A stretch of DNA of 64,000 nt from Bacillus_BU sp051233475 (GCF_051233475.1 NZ_JBKFGH010000038.1:1-64000); one strand, 5' to 3'. Positions 16,253 through 25,462 are shown, numbered from the stretch's first letter. Made by a program: numbers and translations. Notes: generated by a model from the letters alone, not told the origin.

Positions 16253-18847
16253 ATGGCTGTAAAAGAAAAAACGTTATTAGAAACTCAATCAGTAGAAGAA
16301 AAGATTAATATTTTAGTGGAAAATGGTTTAAAAGCGTTAAAAGAATTTAAGAATTTGAATCAAGCGGAAGTTGATGAAATTGTGAAGAAAATGGCAGTTG
16401 CAGGATTAGATCAGCATATGCCGCTAGCAAAACTCGCTGTCGAAGAAACAGGCCGGGGGGTCTACGAAGACAAAATCATCAAAAATATTTTTGCAACAGA
16501 GTACATATATAACAATATTAAAGACAATAAGACAGTTGGGTATATCCACGAAAATGAACACGAAGGTATGTTTACCATTGCTGAACCTATCGGGGTCATA
16601 GCAGGTGTAACTCCAATCACAAATCCTACCTCTACAACGATGTTTAAAGCACTTATTACTGCAAAAACACGAAATCCGATCATTTTTGCTTTTCATCCCT
16701 CTGCTCAAAAATGCAGCAGTGAGGCCGCTAGAATTTTACGTGACGCCGCGGTTTCTGCTGGAGCACCTGAACATTGCATTCAATGGATTGAAACACCATC
16801 CTTGGAAGCTACGAAACTGTTAATGAACCATCCGAAAATATCACTCATTTTAGCAACCGGGGGCTCCGGAATGGTTAAATCAGCATATAGCTCTGGGAAA
16901 CCAGCACTTGGTGTAGGCCCAGGTAACGTTCCATGCTATATAGAAAAAACCGCAAATATTAAGCGTGCGGTAAATGATTTAATTTTATCCAAAACCTTCG
17001 ACAATGGTATGATTTGTGCTTCTGAGCAGGCGGTGATTATCGATAAGGAAATCTATGCCGAAGTGAAAAAAGAAATGGCGGCAAACGACTGTTACTTTTT
17101 AAATGAAGAAGAAAAGAAAAAGATTGAAAAGCTAGTTATTAATGAAAATACATGTGCCGTTAATGCGGAGATTGTTGGTCGACCAGCCCCGGAAATTGCT
17201 CGCATCGCAGGGGTCATCGTACCGGAGTCGGTCAAAATTTTGGTGGCTGAATTAAAGGGTGTTGGGCCACAATATCCACTTTCCCGTGAAAAACTAAGTC
17301 CAGTTCTAGCTTGCTATAAGGTGAACAGTTTAGAGGAGGGCTTAACAAGATCAGAAGAGATGCTCGCATTCGGCGGTTTAGGGCATTCAGCTGTCCTTCA
17401 TTCCAACGACGATGATGCTATCAGACAGTTCGGAACAAGAATGCAAGCGGGCCGTATTATCCTTAACGCACCATCCTCACAAGGTGCAATCGGGGACATT
17501 TATAATGCATACATTCCATCGTTAACGCTTGGATGTGGTTCTTATGGAGGGAACTCTGTTTCGACAAACGTTGGCACCGTTCATTTGGTTAATACTAAAT
17601 TGATGGCGAAGAGGAATGTAAATATGCAATGGTTTAAAATTCCGCCTAAAATGTATTTCTACAAACACTCAACGCAATACTTAGCGAAAATGGAAGGGAT
17701 CTCAAGAGCTCTTATTGTAACGGATCCGGGTATGGTGAAATTAGGATATGTAGAAAAGATTCTTTATTACTTAAGACAGCGTCCGAACCTTGTCGCCGTT
17801 GAAGTTTTCTCAGAAGTAGAGCCAGATCCATCTATCGACACAGTCGTAAAAGGTGTTGAGAAGATGACAAACTTCCAGCCAGATGTGATTATTGCACTAG
17901 GCGGAGGCTCGGCAATGGATGCAGCGAAAGGAATGCGTTTATTCTATGAATATCCAGACGTTGATTTCTTTGGCATTAAGCAGAAGTTCTTAGATATTCG
18001 TAAGCGAGTAGTTAAGTTCCCTGATGTCGGTATCAAAACCAAGTTTGTTGCGATCCCAACGACGTCAGGTACAGGTTCAGAGGTAACCGCATTCTCTGTT
18101 ATTACAGACAAAAACGCCGGTATGAAGTATCCGCTGGCAGATTATGAGTTAACTCCAGATGTCGCGATTATAGATCCACAATTTGTTATGACAGTGCCGA
18201 AGGCGATTACTGCAGACACTGGAATGGACGTATTAACTCATGCAATTGAGGCTTATGTCTCTGTATTTGCAAGTGATTACACGGACGGATTAGCGATGAA
18301 GGCAATCCAGCTCGTGTTTGAATACTTGCCGAAAGCCTACCATAACGGCAGCGATGAATTAGCTCGTGAAAAAATGCATAACGCGTCAACGATTGCGGGG
18401 ATGGCGTTTACGAATGCATTCTTAGGAATCAATCACAGCTTAGCTCATAAACTTGGCGCCGAATTCCATATTCCACATGGACGTGCGAATACGATCGTAT
18501 TGCCTCACGTGATCCGCTATAATGCAACGAAGCCAACCAAATTTGTAGGCTTCCCGCGTTATGAAAGATTTATAGCTCACGAACGTTATGCAGAGATTGC
18601 TAGAATGCTTGGCTTACCGGCTCGTACAACCGAAGAAGGCGTGGAAAGTCTGATCCAAGCGATTATTAAACTGGCTACAGAACTAGGTATGCCGTTAACT
18701 CTTGAAGCAGCCGGTGTTGACAAAGTCGAGTTTGAGAAGAAGGTCGATTGGCTCGCGGAGCGCGCGTTTAGTGATCAATGTACGACAGCAAATCCGCGAT
18801 ATCCGCTCATTTCTGAGCTTGCGGAAATATATCGCAAGGCCTATTAG
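16253..18847 (+). CDS. adhE: Bifunctional acetaldehyde-CoA/alcohol dehydrogenase
   Basis: A protein of about 864 residues that reduces acetyl-CoA to acetaldehyde and then ethanol, reoxidising NADH in fermentation. The N-terminal half is an acylating aldehyde dehydrogenase with the catalytic cysteine in NGMICASEQ and a cofactor loop GGSGMVKSAY. The C-terminal half is an iron-dependent alcohol dehydrogenase with GGGSAMDAAKGM and metal-binding histidines in INHSLAHKLGAEFHIPHG. The length is close to known AdhE (about 870-890), and such proteins assemble into spirosomes. The start is set at the ATG at 16253 behind GGGGGG; an ATG at 16217 has a poor site. Direct repeats and a perfect cre site lie upstream. 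Confidence 0.95.
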   Translation: MAVKEKTLLETQSVEEKINILVENGLKALKEFKNLNQAEVDEIVKKMAVAGLDQHMPLAKLAVEETGRGVYEDKIIKNIFATEYIYNNIKDNKTVGYIHENEHEGMFTIAEPIGVIAGVTPITNPTSTTMFKALITAKTRNPIIFAFHPSAQKCSSEAARILRDAAVSAGAPEHCIQWIETPSLEATKLLMNHPKISLILATGGSGMVKSAYSSGKPALGVGPGNVPCYIEKTANIKRAVNDLILSKTFDNGMICASEQAVIIDKEIYAEVKKEMAANDCYFLNEEEKKKIEKLVINENTCAVNAEIVGRPAPEIARIAGVIVPESVKILVAELKGVGPQYPLSREKLSPVLACYKVNSLEEGLTRSEEMLAFGGLGHSAVLHSNDDDAIRQFGTRMQAGRIILNAPSSQGAIGDIYNAYIPSLTLGCGSYGGNSVSTNVGTVHLVNTKLMAKRNVNMQWFKIPPKMYFYKHSTQYLAKMEGISRALIVTDPGMVKLGYVEKILYYLRQRPNLVAVEVFSEVEPDPSIDTVVKGVEKMTNFQPDVIIALGGGSAMDAAKGMRLFYEYPDVDFFGIKQKFLDIRKRVVKFPDVGIKTKFVAIPTTSGTGSEVTAFSVITDKNAGMKYPLADYELTPDVAIIDPQFVMTVPKAITADTGMDVLTHAIEAYVSVFASDYTDGLAMKAIQLVFEYLPKAYHNGSDELAREKMHNASTIAGMAFTNAFLGINHSLAHKLGAEFHIPHGRANTIVLPHVIRYNATKPTKFVGFPRYERFIAHERYAEIARMLGLPARTTEEGVESLIQAIIKLATELGMPLTLEAAGVDKVEFEKKVDWLAERAFSDQCTTANPRYPLISELAEIYRKAY

Positions 18848-18867
18848 TAGGGGAGTTTGAATTTTTT

Positions 18868-18899
18868 ACCACAGCCTGATTTTTGGGCTGTGGTTTTTT
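18868..18899 (+). terminator. adhE terminator
   Basis: ACCACAGCC pairs with GGCTGTGGT, followed by TTTTTTC. Confidence 0.85.
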
Positions 18900-18959
18900 C
18901 ATTTTGAAATGTTTGTGTGGGTGGGTGTTTTTCCAGGATTTGTCGATTTATTGATATAT

Positions 18960-19062
18960 TGATTTTTTTACAGATATATTGGTGATTTTTCTTGATATAT
19001 TTCATTTTTTACAGATAAACAGCCATTTTTTCTTGATATATTAGGATTTTTACAGATAAGCC
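18960..19062. repeat. 41-bp tandem repeats, locus 1
   Basis: TTTTTACAGATA occurs with ACAG at 18970, 19011 and 19052 (41-bp period), alternating with TTTTTCTTGATATATT. The same pair of words repeats at 30245-30342. It lies downstream of the adhE terminator and encodes no protein. The adjoining 19063-19164 shows no feature beyond the remnant's ribosome binding site. Confidence 0.8.
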
Positions 19063-19164
19063 GGATAAGAGACCAAAGTTTCTAATTCTAAAAACAGAAT
19101 TTGGTGCATAACAGCTTTATTTTAAGGTAATACGAATAGTAACAACTTGGAAGGAATGACTTCT

Positions 19165-19278
19165 GTGCCTGAATTACCCGAAATGGAGACGTACCGAACG
19201 CTCCTAAGTAATAGCCCGATTAAAAGAGATGAAATTTCCTCAAGAAAGGCATTTTATTGTGTAAATTGCCAGCATTAA
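19165..19278 (+). pseudogene. Remnant of formamidopyrimidine-DNA glycosylase (fpg/mutM)
   Basis: A 37-codon frame starting with GTG. It begins VPELPEMETYRTLL, the catalytic N-terminus of Fpg/Nei glycosylases (Pro2 nucleophile), and ends SSRKAFYCVNCQH, the last half of their C-terminal zinc finger. The roughly 240 residues between are missing, yet the frame stays open. GGAAGGA precedes the start. It looks like a large internal deletion of a base-excision repair gene; an enzyme cannot result. A functional copy is expected elsewhere. Confidence 0.75.
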
Positions 19279-19320
19279 TTGGCATGTAATACCAAGCTAG
19301 GCGCGTGCCGTTATTTAGAA

Positions 19321-19502
19321 GGACATAGAGGCCCTTATTTTGATAAAATAACCTCTATTTTAGACTTAAGCGGACACAGGATCCCCTATTTGTATAAAAA
19401 CCACAAAATAATGCCAGTAAATAATCAAATAGCGAATCTCTTGTCCGTTTAGCATCTAAAAACAGCCCTTTTTGTGAAAATAGCGGAACACATGTCCGCC
19501 AC
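19321..19502. repeat. 182-bp palindromic interspersed element, copy A
   Basis: It contains four copies of the GGACA...TTATT motif in order +,+,-,- (starting near 19321, 19370, 19427 and 19478), for example GCGGACACAGGATCCCCTATT and AATAGCGGAACACATGTCCGC. The whole element aligns closely with 37433-37615 and shares its motif with the 192-bp array at 7540-8797. Confidence 0.8.
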
Positions 19503-19531
19503 AATATAATACATTCAAAAGTTTACTGGCC

Positions 19532-19780
19532 TTAAAGCACCAAAACATATTGAACTAAATTGACCGTAATCGGCGTTATGGCATAAATCCGATATCCGAT
19601 ACTCAGTAATTGTGATAATGTTTCTGCACAATTTGGATGTGTAGGTTCAATGGGAGCATGAAGACTTTTATATAAATTAATAAACTCATTATTTGCTGAA
19701 CAATGAATGATGACAACATGTTTTCCAGCCCAAGCCTGGCCAATTAATGGCTGCGGCTGAGTTCTTATCAAATTTTTCAT
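19532..19780 (-). CDS. Small hypothetical protein, 82 aa
   Basis: Begins MKNLIRTQPQPLIGQAWAGK and continues VVIIHCSANNEFINLY; it ends in a hydrophobic stretch (ITPITVNLVQYVLVL). AAGGGTG lies 6 bases before the ATG at 19780, which supports translation. The fold could be a small alpha/beta protein, but the family is not recognised. It is flanked by the 182-bp repeat on one side and a divergent zinc-finger gene on the other. Confidence 0.55.
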   Translation of the reverse strand: MKNLIRTQPQPLIGQAWAGKHVVIIHCSANNEFINLYKSLHAPIEPTHPNCAETLSQLLSIGYRIYAITPITVNLVQYVLVL

Positions 19781-19955
19781 GTTTCGCACCCTTTATTATT
19801 ATTAAGATACTATATGCTAAAAAATAATATCTTGTGTTGTTGTGCACTATGACTTCAAGCTGAATGATGCCGAGAGGTAAAATAATCGGAAATACTTGGG
19901 GCATATTACAAAGGACATGAACGAGGTTAGAAATTTTTTTAAATGAGGTGGAAAA

Positions 19956-20096
19956 ATGAAAGAAATTCATCAAAAAAAGTATTGTCCGCATTGCAGAAAA
20001 GACACGGACCATAAAGTCAGTGAGGGAGCATTGGATATCGAATCAATTTGCATGGTCTGTAAAAATAAACAAGAAATTATAAAGACATTTTTTTGA
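19956..20096 (+). CDS. Small zinc-ribbon protein, 46 aa
   Basis: Encodes MKEIHQKKYCPHCRKDTDHK, then a second CxxC (ICMVCKNKQEI). The two CxxC pairs spaced 23-24 residues apart form a classic zinc ribbon, so a nucleic-acid or protein-binding role is possible. GAGGTGG lies 5 bases before the ATG. It lies between divergent small genes and the DinB gene, 93 bases upstream of the latter. No specific family assignment. Confidence 0.7.
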   Translation: MKEIHQKKYCPHCRKDTDHKVSEGALDIESICMVCKNKQEIIKTFF

Positions 20097-20189
20097 AATC
20101 CCCTCTGGATCGGTTTTAATGGTTGCACTGCTAACATATGAATCTGTATAAACATTCCAAATCTATGTGGATATTTGGGAGGGAGTAAA

Positions 20190-20639
20190 TTGAAAACCAT
20201 TGAAAGGATGATTGATCATTTAAATTGGGCAAACAAACATATCCTTGAGGCCATTCAAAATGTAAAAGGTGAAGACAAAGAGGTGAGACGATTATATTCC
20301 CATATTCTTCTTGCCGAATTAGTATGGTACAAAAGATTAAAAGGGAAGGATAGTTCAAACGTGCCGATCTGGGCTGTGTTTAGTATCGAAAAATGCACCG
20401 AGCTGGCTGAAAAAAATCAAAAAAACTATTCAGGATATATTAACAGTCTATCCGATCTCGATTTGGATCAAGTGGTTTCGTACAAAAATAGTAAAGGAAT
20501 TGAGTTTGAAAATTCGGTAAGAGATATCTTAACTCATGTAGCCTTGCACGGGCAGTATCATCGTGGTCAAATTAATTTGAAACTGCGAGCAAACGGAGTC
20601 GAACCCGCTATTCTGGACTACATCATATTTATGAGGTAG
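20190..20639 (+). CDS. DinB family protein
   Basis: A protein of about 149 residues with the DinB/YfiT four-helix-bundle pattern. The three metal-binding histidines appear to be those in YSHILLAE, LTHVALHGQYHRGQI. Many members bind divalent metal and transfer or use thiols; the partner here is unknown. The TTG at 20190 behind GGGAGGGAG is chosen. A TTG 15 bases upstream would put the ribosome binding site inside the gene. It converges on the NlpC/P60 gene with an 11-base overlap of coding ends. Confidence 0.85.
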   Translation: MKTIERMIDHLNWANKHILEAIQNVKGEDKEVRRLYSHILLAELVWYKRLKGKDSSNVPIWAVFSIEKCTELAEKNQKNYSGYINSLSDLDLDQVVSYKNSKGIEFENSVRDILTHVALHGQYHRGQINLKLRANGVEPAILDYIIFMR

Positions 20640-21267
20640 TCTTTTCAATTCGAATCACACGACCACTAAAGGTTTCTTTCCAATACCCTTGTGTCATATC
20701 TACAATGGCAACACCTGTGGAGCTTTGGGACCCAATGAATTTCCCGTCTCCAAGAAAGATGCCAACATGTCCATCATTTTTATACGTGTTAAAGAAAACA
20801 AGGTCCCCTGGTGCCATTTCGTTAACTGAAATTTGAGTTCCGGAAGTCTTGAGCGTATCTGTTGTATTACCAACCTCAATACTAGCTTGAGCAAATACCC
20901 AATGAACAAAAGCCGAACAATCAAATCTCCCGTTAGCAATATCTATTTCATTTCTACCACCGCCAAACACATAGGTCGAATGGCCAATATATTTGTTACC
21001 GGCAGAAATAATTGTTTGAATATACTCTTTTTCAATTATTGGAATGCTCGCAGAAAGAGCAGTATCAAGCCTTTTCCTAAGTTCCTTTAAGTTTTGTATC
21101 TCATTTTTTAATTGCTGTACTTCATGATTTGCATCTGTATTTTTTAAGTCATTTTGATCAATCGTAAAATTTTCTTGAACTTTAGCATGTCCTTTAAGAA
21201 TGTTAAAATTAAATCCAATTGTAACGAGGATGATCATACCTAACATATAAATGACTTTTTTAGTCAA
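20629..21267 (-). CDS. Exported NlpC/P60 (C40) peptidase
   Basis: A 212-residue secreted cell-wall hydrolase. A signal peptide (KKVIYMLGMIILVTIGFNF) is followed by a coiled-coil linker (residues about 40-75). The NlpC/P60 catalytic domain has Cys in RFDCSAFVHWVF, His in DGHVGIFLGDG and a following polar residue. It should cleave stem peptides of peptidoglycan, typically D-Glu-diaminopimelate bonds. The start appears to be TTG at 21267 with AGGAAGTGG upstream. It is monocistronic. Confidence 0.88.
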   Translation of the reverse strand: MTKKVIYMLGMIILVTIGFNFNILKGHAKVQENFTIDQNDLKNTDANHEVQQLKNEIQNLKELRKRLDTALSASIPIIEKEYIQTIISAGNKYIGHSTYVFGGGRNEIDIANGRFDCSAFVHWVFAQASIEVGNTTDTLKTSGTQISVNEMAPGDLVFFNTYKNDGHVGIFLGDGKFIGSQSSTGVAIVDMTQGYWKETFSGRVIRIEKTTS

Positions 21268-21482
21268 AACACCACTTCCTCTTAAATAATTATCATCAAT
21301 TTGGTACTCGTATTCTAAATATTATTTTTTTAAAATTCAAAATACTTTTATCTGATTATGGATTATAGCAAATTTTTATGTCAACATTGTAATAATAGTT
21401 TTACGTTTTTATTTCAGAATATTACAAAAATAAAAGGAAGGTTGATTAAACCTTCCTAAAATCGTACTTCTTATTGATTTTT

Positions 21483-21668
21483 TTATGACCGTTGGATGGA
21501 GGAAGTGGAGAAGTTTTTGATCATTTTTTGTAAATTTCGGTGTGATTCTCTTAGTTTAATGGTTTCATCAATGATTTTTTGAAATCCTTCTAAATCACGA
21601 TCGGAAGCATTTAATAATGTGTTAGGGATACCTTCGACGATTTGTTGCAGGGTTAAATCCAAGGCCAC
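21483..21668 (-). CDS. Small helical hypothetical protein, 61 aa
   Basis: The frame reads LDLTLQQIVEGIPNTLL, then a helical segment (LEGFQKIIDETIKLRESHRN). A GTG at 21668 lies 8 bases after AAAGGTGG, the best start. It is compositionally protein-like and mostly alpha-helical. No family recognised. The 215 bases up to 21269 and the 249 bases to the HIT gene hold no other recognisable element. Confidence 0.5.
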   Translation of the reverse strand: MALDLTLQQIVEGIPNTLLNASDRDLEGFQKIIDETIKLRESHRNLQKMIKNFSTSSIQRS

Positions 21669-21917
21669 GGTTATAACCACCTTTCAACTTATTCGTTAGA
21701 CATCGATTACGTCCTCTTTAATATTTTTGTGAATCTCCTGGTTTTTCCTGCCTTGAACGTAAAAAACTTCTCAACATAAATCTCCAAACGTGCAATCGAA
21801 GTACTCGAATATTCTTGTTTCACTATTCTTGTTTCACAAAAGTAACGATAAAAAGGGAGTGGTATAATACATTATTGAATGTTTAATTAATATGGATAAG
21901 GGAAGGAGGGCATTATA

Positions 21918-22283
21918 ATGAATTGTCCTTTTTGTAGTAAAGAATTAACGATAATTAAAGAAAATGAATCTGCTTTTGCGATATTTGATAAATATCCTGT
22001 TAATAAAGGTCACATATTGATTATTACGAAAAAACATATAAGAGATTATTTCGAAACCAATAGTGAGGAGAAGAAGGCAATAAGTGATTTATTGGATGAA
22101 TGTAAAAGCTTGTTAAACGATGCCTATTCTCCTGATGGATTTAATATTGGGATTAACTGCGGGGAAGCCGCCGGGCAAACCATTTTTCATCTCCATGTTC
22201 ATCTTATTCCTCGTTTTAAAGGCGATATGGATGATCCAAGTGGGGGAGTGCGGGGCGTGATTCCGGAAAGAAGAAAATATTAG
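21918..22283 (+). CDS. HIT family nucleotide-binding hydrolase
   Basis: A 121-residue histidine-triad protein. The catalytic motif is FHLHVHLIPRF, an N-terminal zinc-type pair is in CPFCSKE, and the family-typical end is GGVRGVIPERRKY. HIT enzymes hydrolyse nucleoside phosphoramidates or dinucleoside polyphosphates; the substrate here is unknown. It is a little shorter than B. subtilis Hit (about 145 residues) but has both core motifs. GGAAGGAGGG lies 6 bases before the ATG. Confidence 0.9.
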   Translation: MNCPFCSKELTIIKENESAFAIFDKYPVNKGHILIITKKHIRDYFETNSEEKKAISDLLDECKSLLNDAYSPDGFNIGINCGEAAGQTIFHLHVHLIPRFKGDMDDPSGGVRGVIPERRKY

Positions 22284-22307
22284 TGGACAAATTTTACTAC
22301 ATAAAAA

Positions 22308-22330
22308 AGAGGACTCACGTAAGTCCTCTT
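22308..22330. terminator. Convergent terminator
   Basis: AAGAGGACT pairs with AGTCCTCTT around a 5-base loop. The minus strand has a clean T run (TTTTTT); the plus side is weaker. It sits between the HIT gene and the convergent small gene. Confidence 0.75.
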
Positions 22331-22472
22331 ACATTTTGCTTATTTCATTTTCAGTAACTAGCAACACTTTTCTAGGCATATTTTCACTCATAATTTCATA
22401 TTGGCCGTTTTTGTAATCAAAATAAACCTTAAATACTTCACCAGAAAAAAGAACTTTGTCATTTACACTCAT
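22329..22472 (-). CDS. Small protein, 47 aa, paralogue of 13215-13361
   Basis: Encodes MSVNDKVLFSGEVFKVYFDY followed by KNGQYEIM and VLLVTENEISKM. GGAGGAG lies 5-6 bases before the ATG. It is closely related over its full length to the 48-residue product at 13215 and has the same gene layout, with a terminator overlapping the stop. The family is not recognised. Duplication within 9 kb plus conserved residues support a real gene. Confidence 0.75.
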   Translation of the reverse strand: MSVNDKVLFSGEVFKVYFDYKNGQYEIMSENMPRKVLLVTENEISKM

Positions 22473-22615
22473 TTTTAAACTCCTCCGAATTCCTCTAAGT
22501 TAGTTATACTTTAACTAAAATTCTGACAAAGTGATAATAGTTTGTGAGGTTTTCTGACAGGGTTTTTAAATTTTTTTGCATTTTTTCTACAAGATTTTCA
22601 TAATTACTCGTATTC

Positions 22616-23140
22616 CTATGTTAGGTAATGGAACATTACTTTAGATATTAGCAGCGCGCTTGCAGCCAATGGTCCTTGTGAAATAAATCCTACCAACAAA
22701 AATATCCAAAACCTTTTTATAGTTAAAAGTTCCTCTTTTAACAGAAACTTTAGACTTACGAAAGAGTAAGGGAAGATAATGATAACGGATGTAAAAACTC
22801 CAGGAACATAGCTTTGAAAGAAAATGAATTGGAATACATGTCCGATACCGTTCGCTAATAATATACCTGGAACTAAAAATGAGAAGAAAGTAATAGGTCT
22901 CATTCCAAGAAATGGACGCTGTTTTGCGGATTGAAAACAACCAAAGAAGGCGATTAACCATAGCATGATAAAGGCAACAGTAAATTCAATAGCGGTAATT
23001 TTAATCGGAATGACATCAGAATGAACACTAAGGAATTTTTCTATTGTTACTATTTCCTCTATATCATGGATTAAAAAAAGGACTGGGAACAGCCAAATGA
23101 AACGATTCAGTTTTAAATGTTGGTCATCAATGGAGGACAT
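22616..23140 (-). CDS. HXXEE domain membrane protein
   Basis: A 174-residue integral membrane protein with about five hydrophobic helices. The family signature is FLIHDIEEIVTIEKF near residues 22-36, in the first helix. The function of HXXEE proteins is unknown; conserved His/Glu in a membrane suggests metal or proton involvement, which is only inference. AGGTGAAG lies 5 bases before the ATG at 23140. It is monocistronic, with AT-rich sequence on both sides. Confidence 0.8.
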   Translation of the reverse strand: MSSIDDQHLKLNRFIWLFPVLFLIHDIEEIVTIEKFLSVHSDVIPIKITAIEFTVAFIMLWLIAFFGCFQSAKQRPFLGMRPITFFSFLVPGILLANGIGHVFQFIFFQSYVPGVFTSVIIIFPYSFVSLKFLLKEELLTIKRFWIFLLVGFISQGPLAASALLISKVMFHYLT

Positions 23141-23333
23141 TTTGCTTCACCTACTATATTTATTAATTATTAATTCGATAGTTTTTATCGCTTATCCTTT
23201 CTATGCTGATTATTTATTAGAATGTCTGATAAATTTTGGTCGAACTATTTTATAAACGATAATATTATTATGTCAACTTAAGGATGTAAATTTAAAGAGT
23301 TAAAAAATCAAGGTGTTCGTATTGGAATTTAAA

Positions 23334-23375
23334 AAAAGACTGCCGGTCAGTGGATTGCACCGTTGGGCAGCCTAA
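23334..23375 (-). terminator. Terminator of the yjbQ-like gene
   Basis: On the minus strand GGCTGCCC and GGTGC pair with GCACC-type and GGCAGTC partners, followed by TTTTTTT. Confidence 0.7.
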
Positions 23376-23398
23376 TTTCTTTTATTAATAAAGAAATA

Positions 23399-23794
23399 TT
23401 ATATAATTTTTATATAATAGGTTCTTGTCCGTGGGCCATCAAACTCACAGAAATAGATTCCTTGCCATGTTCCAAGGAGCAAACGACCGTTTTCAACGAT
23501 TATGTATTGAGATGATCCTACCGTGCTCGCTTTCATATGGGCTGCTGTGTTTCCTTCCATATGGCGATCAAGCTCATGATGCCAAGGGTAAACTTCGTCA
23601 AAGCGGCGCAGCATATCCCGTTTCACATCGGGATCGGCATTTTCATTGATGGTAATACCAGCCGTAGTGTGGGGGCAATACACGATAACAGATCCGTCTT
23701 TGATATTATTTTCTCGTACGAATTCTGCTACTTGGTTTGTAATCTCGACCATTTGATCTCGGTTGCTGGTTCTTATAGAGAATTTCTTTAACAT
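23399..23794 (-). CDS. YjbQ family (UPF0047) secondary thiamine-phosphate synthase-type protein
   Basis: A protein of about 131 residues matching UPF0047/YjbQ: CPHTTAGITINENADPDV, then WHHELDRHMEGN and AAHMKASTVGSS, with C-terminal LLGTWQGIYFCEFDGPR. The conserved His/Asp/Glu set binds metal. Members show weak thiamine-phosphate synthase activity when overproduced, but their native role is unclear. The ATG at 23794 behind GAAAGGATG is preferred over one 9 bases upstream. It is followed by its own terminator. Confidence 0.9.
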   Translation of the reverse strand: MLKKFSIRTSNRDQMVEITNQVAEFVRENNIKDGSVIVYCPHTTAGITINENADPDVKRDMLRRFDEVYPWHHELDRHMEGNTAAHMKASTVGSSQYIIVENGRLLLGTWQGIYFCEFDGPRTRTYYIKII

Positions 23795-23862
23795 TCTTAT
23801 CATCCTTTCTAGTTTGTTTAGTTATTGATATCGATAACTTTAAATAGGTTCGTTGTGCCTCT

Positions 23863-25035
23863 TTAGTTTATCATCCATCCCTTTTTTCCATTAACAGACA
23901 GTACTTTAAATAATAGAAAAGAAGCAAACAAAGCCACGACTCCATTTAAATAGAATGAGATTTCTGGACCAAAACTTTGCCATATCCAGCCCGTGAGCAA
24001 AGATGCAGGAAATAGGCCGATCCCGGTTATCATAGCATAGAATCCAAGTGCCGTTCCTTTCTGTTCTTCTTCAGAAAGGTCAGTAACCAAAGCCTTTTCC
24101 ACCCCTTTTGTAAAGGCTGAATATAAACCATAAAGCGTAAACAGAACAATAAGACCTAGGACTGAATGGACTCGCCCAAACCCAAAATAGACCAAACCAT
24201 AAAGGGCATATCCAGCAGTAAGGATATCCCTTCGCCCAAAACGATCTGAAAACACACCTGAAATATAAGAGAACGTCGACGCAGTAAGATGAAACAGGAG
24301 ATACAATAATAAGACGTTTTCGGCGGAAACTCCTAGATCGGCTGCTCTTAGTAGAAGAAAAGAATTAGAAGAATTAACTATTGTAAAAAGAAGCACAATA
24401 AGCAGAAATGTTTTAACATTAGGATTAAGGAGCTTCCAGTTTAATTTTTGTTTCGGTAGTCTAGCATTCTTTATTTGTATAACCTTTTTTTCCTTTACTC
24501 CCATTAACATTAGCCAGCCTATCATGACAGGGATTAAAGAAAATAGAAAAACATCTTGATAGTTTTGATTACCCGCTAATTTTAAAATGAAATAGGCAGC
24601 GCCAATTCCTAGTGAGGCGCCAAGCATGTCCATCATTTGATGGAGGCCGAACATTTTTCCTTGGTGATCCTTGCCGCCAGAATCGGAAATAAGGGCATCT
24701 CTGGGAGCGGTTCGAATCCCTTTGCCAGTTCGATCGATTAGTTTCCATAAAAAAACGCAAAGCCAGGAACTAGAAAAGATCAAGCATATTCTTCCTGCTC
24801 CAGATAATCCATAACCAAAAACAGCCAGGCCTTTTCGATTTTTTCGACGATCAGAATGGCGCCCTGAATAAAATTTCAGCAAGCTTGCCAGGCTTTCAGA
24901 AAGTCCATCAATTATCCCAATGATCATCGGACCTGATGAAGCAAGAATAATCGGGATTAATGGGGTCACCATATAGGTCCCCATATCAGTGAAAAAACTA
25001 ACCAAGCCCAATATCCAGACATTCATGTTTTTCAT
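23863..25035 (-). CDS. MFS transporter
   Basis: A 390-residue major facilitator with about 12 helices. The motif A-like loop is YSGRHSDRRKNRKG, and a second is GVFSDRFGRRD. It resembles the YfkF/drug-efflux-like MFS_1 group; the substrate is unknown. AGGAGATG lies 8 bases before the ATG at 25035. It is divergent from the P-type ATPase, with about 430 bases between them. Confidence 0.85.
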   Translation of the reverse strand: MKNMNVWILGLVSFFTDMGTYMVTPLIPIILASSGPMIIGIIDGLSESLASLLKFYSGRHSDRRKNRKGLAVFGYGLSGAGRICLIFSSSWLCVFLWKLIDRTGKGIRTAPRDALISDSGGKDHQGKMFGLHQMMDMLGASLGIGAAYFILKLAGNQNYQDVFLFSLIPVMIGWLMLMGVKEKKVIQIKNARLPKQKLNWKLLNPNVKTFLLIVLLFTIVNSSNSFLLLRAADLGVSAENVLLLYLLFHLTASTFSYISGVFSDRFGRRDILTAGYALYGLVYFGFGRVHSVLGLIVLFTLYGLYSAFTKGVEKALVTDLSEEEQKGTALGFYAMITGIGLFPASLLTGWIWQSFGPEISFYLNGVVALFASFLLFKVLSVNGKKGWMIN

Positions 25036-25238
25036 TCGAATTCATCTCCTAGAAACACTAGACATCCTTAATTTAAAGAGGAAAAATGACAATGACACAA
25101 CCTAATGGAGTGGCTACTGAAAGTTTTTTGCTTACTGCAACTTTATTTTAACAAGACAAAAAAAGATATACAGCGAAAAGCTCCATTTATTTCTTCTTCC
25201 CATAAACTATTGAAGTAGAATGGAAGTGTAATTGAGTA

Positions 25239-25253
25239 TGAAAATCATTATCA
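25239..25253. promoter_or_regulatory. Fur-family box upstream of the P-type ATPase
   Basis: TGAAAATCATTATCA matches the 7-1-7 Fur box TGATAATNATTATCA at 14 of 15 positions and is followed by the palindromic ATAATAATTATTAAT. In B. subtilis the homologous zosA is a PerR target, and Fur, PerR and Zur boxes differ by only a few bases, so the acting regulator is open. The rest of 25036-25462 is AT-rich leader, with no other feature seen. Confidence 0.6.
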
Positions 25254-25462
25254 ATAATAATTATTAATTTAAAACAATTATTGTTTATTTTGTGTCAGTT
25301 GTATGTTATTATGTTTATACTTAATAGAAAAATATTTAATTTGTTTGATTTTATTGGTGAATTAAAATGCGTTCAAGATAAGAAGTTGATTTATATTCTC
25401 AATTAGATGATAAACAAATGAGAATTATTGTCGGTTTTAGTGGAAAAATAGGAGGTAATCGC

